Below are positions 31,285 to 43,423 of a stretch of DNA of 64,000 nt, one piece after another. The notes beneath the pieces were generated by a model. The model had not been told where the DNA came from and made no database searches. It saw only the letters and a list, made by a program, of their open reading frames with translations. Each line of letters begins with the position of its first letter. Positions within the stretch are counted from its first letter, which is position 1. A program made the position numbers and the translations under genes. Source of the stretch: Platerodrilus igneus (lineage: Eukaryota > Arthropoda > Insecta > Coleoptera > Lycidae); the NCBI GenBank assembly GCA_036346225.1, contig JARFIW010001104.1:3808001-3872000 (forward strand), written 5' to 3'.

Positions 31285-32800
31285 AATTAGTCCGAATATT
31301 ACGATGTGTGCACCTATATTGTTTCTTGCAGGCTAGGAGAACTGTTTCGTCTGATCTATTTTTGTATTTTCGTCTTTCTTCTATTAAATCCGGGATATCC
31401 TTTGTTATCCATGGTTTCTTATTTTCTTTTTGTGTATACCCCAGAATATCTCTGGCTGCCATGTCTAAGCTGGATTTAATGTTATTCCATTCTGTTTCTA
31501 CTTCCTTAGTATCAGAAATTTTCCCGATGTCTTTCAGCAGTTCATTTGACTTGTTTTCAAATCTTTCGTGAATATCTTTATATTCTGGCTTCTCCAAGTC
31601 AAAGTGCCTTTTTCCGTTCCTCTTTTCCAGATTTTTAAATTTAAGTGCGGCCTTCATAATTACGATGTTGTGGTCAGTGTCTATATCTGCTTCCAGGTAG
31701 CTTCTACAGTCTTTTATTTGATCTAAACCGTTGCCTAACAATAATGGAATCTATTTGATATCTTCCTATATCTCCTGGCATCTTCCACATGTATCATTTT
31801 CTAGCATGATGTTGAAATAATGTATTTGTGATGGTTAAGTTGTTCTTGTCGCAATATTCTACCAGCCCTTTTCCCCTGTCATTTCTCGTGCCAAACCAAA
31901 TAAACCTACTATCGCTCCTTCCCTACCCTCACCTACCACTGCATTAAAATCCCACGTAATTATTACATTTTCATGTCCTTTTACGTATCTTAGTATGTCT
32001 TCGATATCTTTGTAGATCTCCTCTACCTCTTCCTCACTGTAGCTAGAGGTGGGCATGTATACTTGTATTATTACTGTATTTACTGGTTTAGATTCAAATC
32101 TAACCATGGATACTCTTTCGTACTTTTGTAATAATTTTCTACATCTCGTCCTATTTTTTTTTTGCATAACTATCCCTACACCCGAATTTCCTTCTTCTGA
32201 TCCTATATGAATTACCCTGAAGTCTTCACTCCAAAAATCCCCCGCCTCTAGCCAGCGGACTTTGCTAATTCCTACTATGTCTAGTGCTAACCTATCCATT
32301 TCGAGTTTCAGGGTCTCCAGCTTACCTACTTGTTTCATATTTCTGACATTCCACGCTCCGACTTGCATAATGTTTACGGATCTTTTTCTATTCTTTTGGA
32401 TCACATCCCCCGAAGTAGTCCCCTCCCAGAGATCCGGATGGGGGACTATTTTACCTCCGGATTTTTTTACCCCAGAGATGCCATCATGTTTAACAATTTC
32501 TGTATGCAGTGTACTTGGGAGGTAATGTGGTGGTTTCCCGTTGCCCTCCATATCGCAGTAGTGTGTCTTAGAATGTCATACCGACCCCTACGGTCTCTGC
32601 CACTCTAAGTACCGAAAAAGCTGCTGTCCTCTTTCGGGGACCTGTCTTAGTCTGGTTCCTCACTAAAGACCCCACTAATTTGGGTAAACCTATAGTTCAG
32701 CTCTTTAGCTCATTGAAACGTGCAAGCCATTCTACCTGTTCTAGTATTTTAGAATGTCGTCAAGGTGCAGGTCCGTTCGGAATGGTTTCATATTTATAAT
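31285..32800 (-). pseudogene. RTE-type LINE, endonuclease and 5' region
   Basis: From the ATG near 32551 the frame reads an N-terminal leader (M-E-G-N-G-K-P-P-H-Y-L-P) and then the apurinic endonuclease of RTE LINEs: V-G-A-W-N-V-R-N-M, G-K-L-E, V-G-I-S-K-V-R-W, V-Y-M-P-T and W-D-F-N-A-V-V-G. After a frame change near 31859-31741 it continues as N-G-L-D-Q-I, C-R-S-Y, D-H-N-I-V, the end of the endonuclease, and stops matching RTE near 31285. There the reading frame runs on into the Jockey-like fragment. The stretch 32610-32800 is probable 5' untranslated sequence. Confidence 0.85.
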
Positions 32801-33240
32801 AATATTTAAAATATTTAGTTACATAATTCGTTCATAGAATAATAAATATGCCTGTGCCTCAAGGACCTTTATTTCTGGCACATCAGAAACAGAATTACTT
32901 TCCCAATGGAATTTCAATGCTATGTTTGACATTTTTACATTGAGATGACAACAAATGTTTTTCATTTTTAGGCATTTGCCACCGGTAACTAGCATTTTCT
33001 AACGTAGTTCTTATTTTTACATATGCCACATAATGTCCATAATTTATTCAACCATTATCTTGCACAACACAATATAATGTATATAACACTTTGGTTTTAT
33101 TAAGAACGTTTGAAGGTTTTGGTATCGTTTTGAAGAAATCAAATAACAAAGGAACGGAGACGACTATTCACCTTTGTAGAGCAAAATCTTGATCTCAAAT
33201 CTTTTGAAATGTAAAATTAGTGTAGCAGGTGGATTATACA
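32801..33240. other. Unannotated stretch
   Basis: No gene or repeat recognised. Confidence 0.5.
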
Positions 33241-33660
33241 CTAGAATTTGTTTAACTGCATTTGTATAAACTTTTTATCAGGTCCACCATACGTCTTTGT
33301 GCACAAATCACAGCATATCTTATTGTTTCTAGTAAGCAACTCCCATACTGTGAATTGGTTTAAACAAGATTACACAAAGCATTTGCTTTTTTCGTACAGA
33401 TATCTTGATATTATAGTTCTTCCCGTCATATCATCCAATTCTTCTGCTTTGCGATGAAATATTGGCAAACTCAAATCAAGAAAGTATTCTTCTTGACACG
33501 GAATATGCTTAAAATCTGCACACTGCGCTGTACTAACTAAAGCACATTGAAAAACTTGTTCAGTGAGTAATACTAACTCAGAAGCTTGCTGTTCATAAAT
33601 TTAGATTTTTTAATCACCTTCAATACTTGATGGACATGTTTTAGAATTTAGTTTTTGCTT
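33240..33660 (-). pseudogene. Unidentified degenerate coding segment
   Basis: The minus strand carries a coding-like stretch with two stops over about 140 codons. Its features are an acidic helix (E-Q-Q-A-S-E-L-V-L-L), H-I-P-C-Q-E-E-Y-F-L-D-L, T-I-I-S-R-Y-L-Y-E-K-S-K-C, and a Cys pair (C-C-D-L-C-T-K-T-Y-G-G-P). I do not recognise the family; a transposase or transposon accessory protein is plausible given the neighbours. The plus-strand frame 33248-33457 is its shadow. Confidence 0.4.
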
Positions 33661-33769
33661 TTTTAAAGCTACTTCTTCGTATTCATTCAATATTCTTTAC
33701 GTACTACTTCTAGCAATTACTTTATGTGTCATGCAGTTGAGTATGTGTCTTACCATAGACTTATAGGAA

Positions 33770-34620
33770 AAAATGTGGTATAGTGGAACCTCACCGATTT
33801 AAAAAATTTTTATTTTGCAAATAGTCTAGACCGTAGGAGTGATGATTCCGCAAAAAAAGTTTGTGGAAATCAAAAATAAATTTTTTGTGAATTTTTCCAA
33901 AAAAATTTTTCCATGTTTATTTACATAGGGAGAACCAAATATTTATGCCAAGTTTTTTCCAACCCAAAAATGTGAACCGAACATATTATCCCAAAACTAT
34001 ATTACTGCGAAAATATCACATTACCCCAAAAATATCGCATGAACCAAAAAATATTACAGTACCTCAAAAATATCGCATTGTCCCAAAAATATTGCATTAC
34101 CCCAAAAATATCATTTTTTCATGTTTCAGGTCATTGTAAGACTTTCTCAACCTGCCCCAAACAATCTCATTTTACCCTGTAACGGGATTTATAGACGACA
34201 ACTTGGACGCAGGCATATGGGAATACTGTTCTTAAATTTAGGTTAGGTCGTTTCTAAGTATGCAGAAAGTGAGAATGTGTACCCTAGATTCCTTCTAGAT
34301 ATGCGGAAAGTGAGACTGTGTACCCTGGGTTCCTTCTAGATATTCGGAAAGTGAGCCTGTGTACCCTAGGTTCTTTCTAGGTATGCGAAAATTGAGACTG
34401 TATCTTAAGTTTCTTCTAGGCGTGAAGAAAGTGAGATTTTGGTAAAATTCTAGATTTTCCGGCATGAGGTAAGCTGAGATATTATGGGGGCAAGTTGAGA
34501 AAGTCTTAGAATGGCCTGGAATGTGTACAAACGCAATAAAAAATAAGATCAGAAAAAACTCACATTACCCCAAAAATAAGGAATTCGAGTTTTAAGTCAA
34601 GTCATATCAACCTCTCTTCA
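33770..34620 (+). repeat. Minisatellite-bearing repeat, copy 1
   Basis: The first 150 bp (33770-33930) are unique sequence that recurs, inverted, at 47210-47395. They are followed by six or so degenerate units of about 20 bp built on CCCCAAAAATATCGCATTA (33960-34110), then a 41-bp tandem array and an inverted phrase pair: AAGACTTTCTCAAC near 34138 and its complement near 34492. The outer part ends around an isolated ATTACCCCAAAAATA near 34565. The structure suggests a non-autonomous DNA element with internal satellites. Confidence 0.6.
34252..34435. repeat. 41-bp tandem repeat, four to five units
   Basis: Units beginning TTCTAGATATGCGGAAAGTG recur every 41 bp and contain GTGTACCCTAGG-type phrases; the last unit is more diverged. 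Confidence 0.85.
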
Positions 34621-34848
34621 TGTGTAAATAAATATCAGTTTCCAGAACCTGGTTTGCAATCAAAGACAGTAAAAATATATAAAGAATAGTGAAATAATCA
34701 TGTAATAATTAATTGGTAATAGTACCATTATTGGCATTAAAACGAGAGTAGAGGTTAGAAGCTATTCGCATCGTGATCAATAAAGATAACAAAACATGAA
34801 CGATTATTAAGTACGTATTAAAAAGAAAACAAAATTAATTGAAGTCAA

Positions 34849-35645
34849 AGTCCAAATCTTCAATTTCAGAAGTTTTGGCGTTGATTTCCTCTTCATTATC
34901 AACTGTAGGGTCATAGAGATCCCGAGCCAGCATAAAGAACATGACCAGAGGGTCCTGTTGAAGATCTTTAGCCATTTTCAGAAACATGTATCTAGTCAAA
35001 CCCCCCTGATAAAACCTTTTTGCCGATTTGCATATGGAGCACTTGCTTTTGCATGACGCCTAGACATTTAGAATCACAAATTAATTAAACAACAATGAAT
35101 TATTTCATTTAATCGTTACCAGCTTGATTCTATAGCATTTGTGTGAACTTCTGTTTCCGGATCTTTGAAATACAACAACCTGCAAATGGGTAGATTTGGG
35201 ATGATCAGTTAGTCCCGAGTATCCTTTACAGTAATTGGAGTAGATTGTTGTTCCTTCAGCAATGAACTGTTCAATACCATTCAGAAGTGTCTCTGAAGGA
35301 AGATCTTCGACATCAACCATAAAAGTTTTGCCCGATCCTCTTTCAATGCCCCCGAGAACCCATGCTCTTTCGACTATGTGACCTCAATGGTATTTCTGTT
35401 TCCCAAACTTTGATTCGTCTATTTCAACATTGCAAATGAGACAAGAAAGGTTTTAGTCTATTAATCTAGATGCTTTTAACGAAAGGATGTATCGAAAATT
35501 ATTAGCTTACATTTTGCCGGGACCTCCAATTCTACTGGCTTTCATTATAAATGCATCGAATACTACTTCCCGACAAAAACCAGCCCAGTCAACGGCGGTG
35601 TGGCTTGCGATCCTCAACTCCATAATAAATTTCAGGCGGCACTGT
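34849..35645 (-). pseudogene. Merlin-type (ISXO2-like) transposase, C-terminal part
   Basis: The minus strand reads S-H-T-A-V-D-W, I-G-G-P-G-K, then V-E-I-D-E-S-K-F-G-K (first catalytic Asp), W-V-L-G-G-I-E-R, G-T-T-I-Y-S-N (second acidic position, here Asn instead of Asp), and a C-terminus ending in an acidic tail at 34849. This is the order found in Merlin DDE transposases. An intron fits about 35045-35103 (GT...AG), and another is likely between 35400 and 35515 with a mutated acceptor. There is a stop near 35383. The N-terminal zinc ribbon of the same protein lies at 46078-46478 beyond nested LINEs. Confidence 0.75.
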
Positions 35646-35930
35646 TTTTTTTTATTATTATTAATAGTCTTTATTATTATTATTATTATCAAATTATTAC
35701 AAAGACATAAAAGATATACAAACTAGTATAATACAAAAAATATATAAATAATTGGATAGCCATACAATTGTTGAAGTAGGCCACAGAAGAGGCGAAGTTT
35801 AGCTGTGAGCTACTCTTACACTTAAACTCTATTGAAGCTAAAATTAAAAGTAAAGAAAGGCAGCGGAATAGGCTGAAGGCATATAAATAAAACTAAACAC
35901 AAGTACTAAAAAGAAAGTAAGAATTATAAA
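35645..35930 (-). mobile_element. LINE 3' UTR with TAATAA tail (probably LINE D)
   Basis: On the minus strand the segment ends in repeated TAA/AAT units (35650-35700), the tail style of CR1/Jockey elements, directly against Merlin coding sequence at 35645. No coding sequence is present. Its position fits the 3' end of LINE D, whose coding part stops at 44611 and whose 3' UTR would then have been split by LINE A. Confidence 0.6.
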
Positions 35931-36177
35931 TAATAATAATAAATCTTTATTTGCATTACACAGAAAAATAAAAACCTACAAAACCAAATGAAAGGAATAC
36001 AAATAAAGTAAATAATTACCTCGCAAAAGCTAAATAAAGCTTGTGCGCAAGGATAAAACAAAAATAATTAAAACAAGGTAAATATTTATATTCACATTAC
36101 ATACTAACTAATCTACTTATAATAGGCATTTTAACCAATAGAAAGTAACATATTTATTTAAATAAAGAAACATCATA
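35931..36177 (-). other. LINE A 3' UTR and tail
   Basis: Downstream of the ORF2 stop at 36178, the minus strand carries AAATAAAG near 35955 and an ATT/TTA-repeat tail near 35926-35945. Confidence 0.7.
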
Positions 36178-39100
36178 TTAATCAGGCAAGCAAGACTCTA
36201 CAATCCAACTTTTTACTTTCTTAAGAAAATGAGAGTAAATTGATATCTTAGTTTCTTTTGGTAGTAAATTATATAGACGTGGAGCTACATACTTAAAGCT
36301 TTGTTGACTGATTTGTTTTATGGTTCTGACCGTTTGTACATCTAAATCGTTTACTTTTTGTGTCATAATTGTGGAGGAGAATTTTTTTATGGAAAATTTT
36401 TTGTAATGTTTAAGAACTTCAAATACATACAATTGGTATATATTGAATATATTCAATTCCCTAAACAGTGCTCTAGAGCCATACAATCTGAGTTTTCTAT
36501 AAATTATTTTTAATGCGGTTTTTTGTAAGACTTCCAATTTTTTTAGATTATATTTTGGTGTACCTCCCCAGACTATTATTCCATACCTTAATATGCAGTG
36601 AACCAACCCTAGGTATATTATCTTTAAGTTGTGAATATTTAAAATGTCTCGCAGCAAGATAATATGAGCAATTAGGTGTCGCAGTTTCCCGCACAAATAA
36701 TTTATATGGTCACTCCATTTCAAATGACAATCAATCATGATACCTAGATATTTAATTTTTAAGGTAGGGTTAATTAAAATACCATAATGACTAGTATTCC
36801 TATTTTCACATACTACTCTTAGGTTCTCAAGCAATGGTAGGCTGTCTTTATACGGTGCAAATGGCATGTAGTTGGTTTTTTTATATTTAATGTTAATAAG
36901 TTATTATCCAACCATTGTATTATTTGGTTTAAGCAGTTAGATGTTTTACTTTTTACACATTCCCAGTTCGTATCATTCACAATTAAGACTGTATCATCTG
37001 CAAAAGATATGATATCACCGTTAATATTTAAACCTAATAGATCATTAATATAGATAAGAAAGAATATCGGACCAAATACTGTACCTTGTGGCACTCCATA
37101 TTTTACCAATTCACAAATACTCTTGATGTTATTTAATATTACATATTGTTTACGATTTGTTAGATAACTCCTAAGAAGGTGCAGACAAGTACCACGAAAA
37201 CCGACACACTCGAGTTTATATAAGAGGAGTTTATGACATACTGTGTCAAACGCTTTCTGCAGATCCAAGAAAACTACAATGCCAGGTTTTGATAATTCCA
37301 TGGAATCATATATTTTTTCAGTAACAGCAGTAAGAGCATTATTTACCCCCATGGATGCCCTAAAACCATACTGATTTTTGGATAGTATGTTATGTGTATT
37401 CAAAAAATCTGTCATTCTGCATTTTATTGCTTTTTCAAATATTTTTGCTAAATTTGAAACTAAAGAAATAGGTCTATAATTTGTTGTTTCATTTTTGTTA
37501 CCAGACTTGTGTATTGGTTTAATGATAGCAATTTTAAAATTTGATCAGGGCAAATTCCTTCACTGAAAGACTTATTGATTAATATAACTGTAGGTTGTAT
37601 GATATAGTCTGCAGTTTTTTTTAGAAAAGCAGTACTAATATAATCAAAACCAGAAACTTTATGGTTTCCAAATTCTACTATATACTTCTTAATTTCTGAT
37701 TCAGTTACTGGTTTTAAAAAACATGAATACCGGTTTAATTGAATGTTGCTAGGCAAAGTAGGAGATTGAGTTTCAATGTCTTTTATTTTTGCAGCCATTT
37801 TTTCACCAATGGTTGCAAAAAATTTGTTGAACTCATCTACCGTTTCTTTATCATTATTTGTCAGGATGCCATTTTGTTTGAGTAACTGTATGTCATTATC
37901 TTGTTGTTTATATTTTTTTAAGTACAGTATTTGTTACATTCCATAGTGCTTTTGAATCTTTATTTTTTAGTTTATGGTTAAAGTAATTTTGTTTAGATAC
38001 TCTAATAAGTGTAACTATTTTATTTCTATAGAATTTATACAATTGATTGGGGTACTGATTGTCTATGTCATTTTTTAATTTTTTGTATATATTGTCCCGT
38101 ACATCAATAGATTTTGCTATTCCGTTTGTAATCCATTCACTCCTTTTCTTTATTACCTTATTATTAACTTTTATACTAGATAGGTTAATATACGATTGTA
38201 ATTTAGAAATAAAAGCGTTACATGCAGTGTTAACATTCATATTCACAAGTTCACTCCAGGATTCCTTTTTTAAATTTTCAATGACTTTATTATACAAGAA
38301 TATATTATGTTTACGATACTGTTTAGTAGTTGAAACAGGTATCCGGGTTATAACATCAAAACTACAACCAAGGATAATGGGGTAATGATTTGTAATTTTA
38401 CTATTTAGGATTATAGGCACAAGCTTGTGGTTTGGTAACTTAGTTTTAACAAAAATATGATCAATACATGACTTTGTTTGCTTTTCACATCTAGTAAAAT
38501 CGTTGATGGAAGAACGAAAGCCAAATTCAAGCATTAAATTTAAATAGTTATTTGCCCGTGCTGTACTTGCTAGTATATCAATATTTGAGTCACCAATTAT
38601 GATTTCATTTGTTTCCAAACAAATATGCTCTATATATTCATTCATACAACCAATAAATTCATAATAATCTATAGTTGGAGGCCTATACAATGCATTTATG
38701 ACTACTTTAGTATTATTGCAAAACAATTCTGCCCTTACAAGATTTATTTTATTTGTGCATATTACATGTACTTTGTGTTTTATTGAATTTTTAATATATA
38801 CAATAACCCCATCATTTTTACAACTTTTTGCTTCATTATAGTAATGAGTATATCCACAAAAAGTGCTGGAGATTCGCACTGAAAAGTTTCACCTAAAACT
38901 ATCACATCGAAAACATTATTATAAATTTGCATTAATATTTGTAACTCGTTATAGTGTTTCCTGATACTTCTGATGTTTGTATGAAAAATATTAAAGTTCG
39001 CACCCTTACAGTTTAAGATATCTATGTAGTCCTTGTTTGTATGAGCAGTGTTTGTTTTTAATTTTTTATTATCTATATCATGTAAAAGATTATTTAACAT
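36178..39100 (-). pseudogene. LINE A ORF2: endonuclease and reverse transcriptase
   Basis: CR1/Jockey-superfamily ORF2 on the minus strand. The endonuclease part (39100-37908) shows F-H-T-N-I-R-S-I, L-G-E-T-F, A-L-Y-R-P-P, I-I-G-D-S-N-I-D and C-I-D-H-I-F-V. Reverse transcriptase (37798-36819) shows V-S-G-F-D-Y-I-S, N-Q-Y-G-F-R, V-F-L-D-L-Q-K-A-F-D-T-V, G-V-P-Q-G-T-V-F-G-P and the active site S-F-A-D-D-T. The thumb and C-terminus run to 36178. Breaks: frame changes near 38830, 37850, 37440 and 36840. Order, spacing and 3' tail indicate one element whose ORF1 lies just upstream at 39145-39264 and 43424-44232, split by LINE B. Confidence 0.85.
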
Positions 39101-39144
39101 AAAATTTACACACTAGTGAATACTACCAGGACTGATTTGAGGCT

Positions 39145-39264
39145 CATACAATTTGATTTAAATCAGCCTCTGTTTTTATACAGATAACACCATTGCGTTC
39201 TTCTTTTCTAAGATATGTTACACCATTTCTTGTCCATATAAATTTGTAATTTTTTTCACTTCTT
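39145..39264 (-). pseudogene. LINE A ORF1, last 40 codons
   Basis: The minus strand reads N-Y-K-F-I-W-T-R-N-G-V and A-D-L-N-Q-I-V then stop, the end of an FP-like C-terminal domain. The preceding part of the same ORF1 lies at 43424-44232; LINE B sits between. Confidence 0.75.
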
Positions 39265-39816
39265 AATTTTATTTATTTATTTATTTATTGAACATAGCAA
39301 CCAACAGAATATAAGTTCCAATAACAGGCTGCTTAACATAAAGGGATCGGACGAATATTAGTTCAAACACATTAGTAACATGTTAGATTACAGCACATAA
39401 ATCACTAAATAAAAAACAAAGAAACTTAAGAATAATATACAAACTACAAATTGCAAATTTTAAATAAACCATATGTTTTTAAAATAACTAACACAAAGTA
39501 TTCCAATTCATTACAATTACAAAGTACATTATGTAGTATTAGGAACAAGGTTAATCTAGTACTTAAACAAGTGATTTAAATTAGGCTGGTCTTGCTCATA
39601 CGATAACAGCAAGCAAACTTCATTTTGAACTTTGCTTTTGAAACAGTCAAAACCAATCAACTGCATAATTTGTGTTATTTAAGGCTTTACAAATTTTATA
39701 ATGAGGGAATTGATCATATTATCAGTGTGTATTTTGGTGTGTACACTAATTCAAAAGACCTACTACACAACCTCGGAACTACAAAATAAAATTTACTAAT
39801 AAAGTTCAGATTAGAA

Positions 39817-42439
39817 TCAAACTCGAATGAAAAATTGAAAAGCAAACATTAATATTTTTAAAAATCTTCTGCGTTCTAAAGATAAGTATTTAAATCTACT
39901 CACTAATTCAGAATATCTCATAAACTGTGGATAAATTCCAGTTTCATGAAACATCAAATATTTTAGAAATCTTTTTTGAACATTTTCAATTTTCGTTATG
40001 CAATTATTGTATTTAGTGGACCAAATAATAGACGCAAACTCTAATTTTGACCGCACATATGCATTGTAGAGGGCTTCATAAGTTGAACGCTGTCTAAAAG
40101 ATTTGGCATTCCTCATAACAAATCCCAACATTTTGTAAGATTCATTTACCATCGCATGTAAGTGAAAAGTAAATGTAAGTTTACTATCTAAAATAATCCC
40201 CAAATCATTTATTTGGGAAACTTTGTGTAGAGTATGCTGGTCAATTGAATAATTAAAGTTAGTAATTTTGATTTTTTTACTGAATGTAATTGCTCTACAT
40301 TTAGTATAATTCAAATATAATTCATTTTTATTACTCCAAGAAACTAAATTTTGTAGATCATCGTTCAATTCAGTACAATCTTTAACTGAAAAAATATTTC
40401 TCCAAATTTTAAGATCATCTGCAAACAACAGTGCACTACTTTTTGTTAAAACATTGGGCAAGTCATTTATAAAGATTAAAAATAACAGTGGTCCAAGATT
40501 AGCACCCTGTGGAACACCGAGTGTACAGAATACGGATCCGATGATTCATTTAAAAAAACAACATATTGTCTCCGCCCTTGAAGATAAGAAAGAAATAATT
40601 TGCAAAGATTTATAGACATCCCAAAACTATACAACTTGGCTAAAAGTAATGTATGAGAGACTTTGTCAAAAGCTTTTTCAAAATCAAGATAGATAGCATC
40701 TGTTTGAATATTATTATCGAGCGCTTGTGCTAGCTCTTGAACGAATATATATAAATTAGTTTCTATTGATTTTAGCGGCATAAAACCATGCTGTAGCACT
40801 GAGATGTACGGTTGAACATGTAAAAAGATTTTGTTGTATAGTATAATTTCAAAAAGTTTTGACACTGAATTAGATATTGATATCGGCCTGTAATTTACAA
40901 CATCGTTTTTCTTGCCTTTCTTAAAGATAGGGCAAACTTTAGTAACTTTCCACTTTGATGGGTATGACTGTGTTTTAATAATACAATTAAAAATCATCAA
41001 CAACGGATAACTCAAGATTTTCCAATAGGCTTTTATAATATAAGATGGAATTTGGTCTGGACCTGCAGCCCTTTTGGGCTTTAACCGCTTTACAGCCTCC
41101 TGTATATCATTCAATGTTATTTCATTTATAGCTAAAATGTCAGCCGTAAAATTCTCTTTAGGATCGAAAGTCACAGATGTATAGTTAGGTGAATTGACAC
41201 TGTATACCGATTTAAAATATTTAGCAAATGCATCCACCACTTCCTTTGGCGTATTTAAATCGGAATTTAAATAAGTATACGGAAAGGAATTGCCTACGTT
41301 ATTTACGCGTTTTTGTTTTAAGTAGGACCAGAAAGAAGAAGCATTATTATTGATATTATTTTCAATTAAATCCACATGATTCCGATGACAGTGTTTGATT
41401 TCAAGCTTTATTTGTCACGCAATTGATCGAACTTTTCATAGTCAGTATTTTTCTTGTAACGCTTCCAAAGCTTATGCAGGCGATGTTTTGATTTGATTTT
41501 AGCAATTAATTCGGGTGTAAACCAAATGGGGTAGTTATATCTATGTTGCCTTGTTTTAGGTACAGCTACATCCAATGCTAGAAATAAGAGATGATAAAAC
41601 CGATCTGTTTTTGATCAACATCAGAGAAGAGGTTTATAGAATTCCAATCCGTAGCATCCAACATATTATAAAGAAGATCATAATTTGCACGTTTAAAATT
41701 AAGTTGAGGACCAGCAAAGCTAAATTGTTTTGACTCAATTGTCGCGTTAATAGATATGATTAGAATAGGATGGTAATCATCCACTCTTAATAAGGGATCT
41801 TCGCATCCGGAAATGTCAATTAGTACATTACAAAAAACATAGTCAAGTGTCCTTCCTAATCTATTTAGTTCAGCATTGTATTGGGTCAAATTATGGAAGT
41901 TTGCAAAATTAACTATTTCATGTTCGATGTTCGATCTAGGATTTGACAAATCATTATTTAGATAAGGCAAATTGAAATCACCTACTATGAGCAAGACCCC
42001 AGTGATAAGTCTATATTTATTGTATAAATTATTGTAAAAGGTATTATATGTGGTTATGGCAGAGGATGGGGAATATAAATGGCACAAATGTTGATGTATG
42101 TATTACCTGTTTTAATTGAACCCAAATATCTTCTAATTCAGTTTCTAGTCTTTCAATTCTTGAGACACTAATTGTATTTTTAATTGCAATCAACACACCT
42201 CCACCCTCAGAAACGCCAAGCTGTGTAAAATTTCTATCCTTCCTAAAAATAGTATATCTATTATCTAAAATTTCATTATCACAAATATTATTATTTAACC
42301 ATGTCTCTACTATAATGATTACATCATAATTATATGCAAGAGCATTTAGTAATAGTGAATGTAATTTAGTTTTTATTCCACCAGCATTCTGATAATAAAT
42401 GTCTAAACTAGTATTTTTAATGGACATCAATAAATTCAT
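39817..42439 (-). pseudogene. LINE B ORF2: endonuclease and reverse transcriptase
   Basis: The endonuclease (42439-41578) has Y-Y-Q-N-A-G-G-I, I-I-I-V-E-T-W-L (catalytic Glu), G-G-G-V-L-I-A, L-I-V-G-D-F-N-L-P and L-D-Y-V-F. Reverse transcriptase (41375-39817) has K-R-A-A-G-P-D-Q-I-P, Y-R-P-I-S-I, Q-H-G-F-M, Y-L-D-F-E-K-A-F-D-K-V and the active site L-F-A-D-D-L, then the thumb region. Frame changes lie near 42065, 41375-41577 and 40470, the last inside the P-Q-G-A motif preceding the active site. Confidence 0.85.
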
Positions 42440-43357
42440 TTACGGATTGAATTAAATAAATTTTGCTCTCGTCTTTAGCCCGCATAAAGATCTTTCCATT
42501 TTTGCACCACAGATACTTGATGTTATTAGTTTTCTTGAATTCCCGAGCCCGCGCATATAATATCCGATTAACAGGAGTTAGTGAATCATTGATGTATATT
42601 TGGCTATCATGAGATGTTTTCACTGCAAAATTAAGACCGGAGGCAATATCACTAATTTTCAAATTACGCTTAACACTCTTAGCTTTCATAAAATTTTCTT
42701 TATCAAGTCGACGAACAAATTTGAGTATTATATCTCCATATTTCAGCTGTTCAGAAAGATTAGTGCGAAGACGATGACATGTGTCTATCATGTTAGGATC
42801 AATATTGTAGCCGACTGCTTTCCCAATTTCTTGAATAATAGCAGTAACGTTTTCATTACGTACAGGCGGAACGCCAAATATTTCCACACTATTCTTTCTT
42901 GAATATTGCTGAATATCATTTAAGATAATTTTTAACTCAGAATTTTCTTTTTCTAGTTGAGAGATTTTATTTCGTGAGCTTCAATTTTATCAAAACACTC
43001 ATTGCTTTTTTCTTGTTGTTTAAGTAAAGATGTACAATCATCTAATTTAGAGTGACAAAGTTCAATTGATTTTTCAAATGCAAGTTGCGTATTCCGTATG
43101 AATTTTAATTCGGTCATAACATCATGTAAAGTTATTGAATCATTACCTTGAACAACAGCTTGTTGATAATCTTGCAATTTATTAATGCAGCTGGGACAGT
43201 TCCACGATTTTAAAGTATTTGACCTTTTCATACTATCAAAAGAAGTACTAGTCACATGTTGGCAAGCTGGATGGTATATGTCTTTACATGAAAGGCATAT
43301 CAACGAATCCTCATGCCTGGTGCACTTTTGATTACACAATTTGCAAATTAAAGGCAT
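42417..43357 (-). pseudogene. LINE B ORF1: PHD finger, coiled coil, FP-like domain
   Basis: From ATG 43357 the frame has a PHD-type zinc finger (C-x2-C...C-x2-C...H...C-x2-C within the first 60 residues), then a coiled coil. A frameshift near 42955-42970 separates it from the C-terminal domain (V-E-I-F-G-V-P-P, H-R-L, I-I-L-K-F, Q-I-Y-I-N-D-S-L-T, Y-L-W-C-K-N-G-K-I). That domain resembles the C-terminal domain named after baculovirus FP proteins and is common in ORF1 of insect LINEs. The product would bind LINE RNA. ORF1 ends about 20 bp into ORF2. Confidence 0.8.
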
Positions 43358-43423
43358 ACTTCGGATGTTAATTCAAGAGCTGTATTAAACACGTCCGAAC
43401 CGTACGACACTCGATATGTCTAA

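Larger units (their letters stand above)
39265..43423 (-). mobile_element. LINE B, apparently full length
   Basis: A two-ORF CR1/Jockey-type LINE. The 3' tail is (AAAT)n at 39268-39292 on the minus strand. The 5' end is placed near 43423, where LINE A ORF1 coding is lost. The first 32 bases there end with CGGACGTG, which resembles the downstream promoter element of Jockey-type LINEs at the right distance from the start. It is about 4.16 kb and looks unshortened, though both ORFs have frameshifts. Confidence 0.75.

Noticed and set aside
38059..38385. 108-codon plus-strand frame
   Set aside because: Antisense shadow of the LINE A endonuclease.
42600..42902. 100-codon plus-strand frame
   Set aside because: Antisense shadow of LINE B ORF1.
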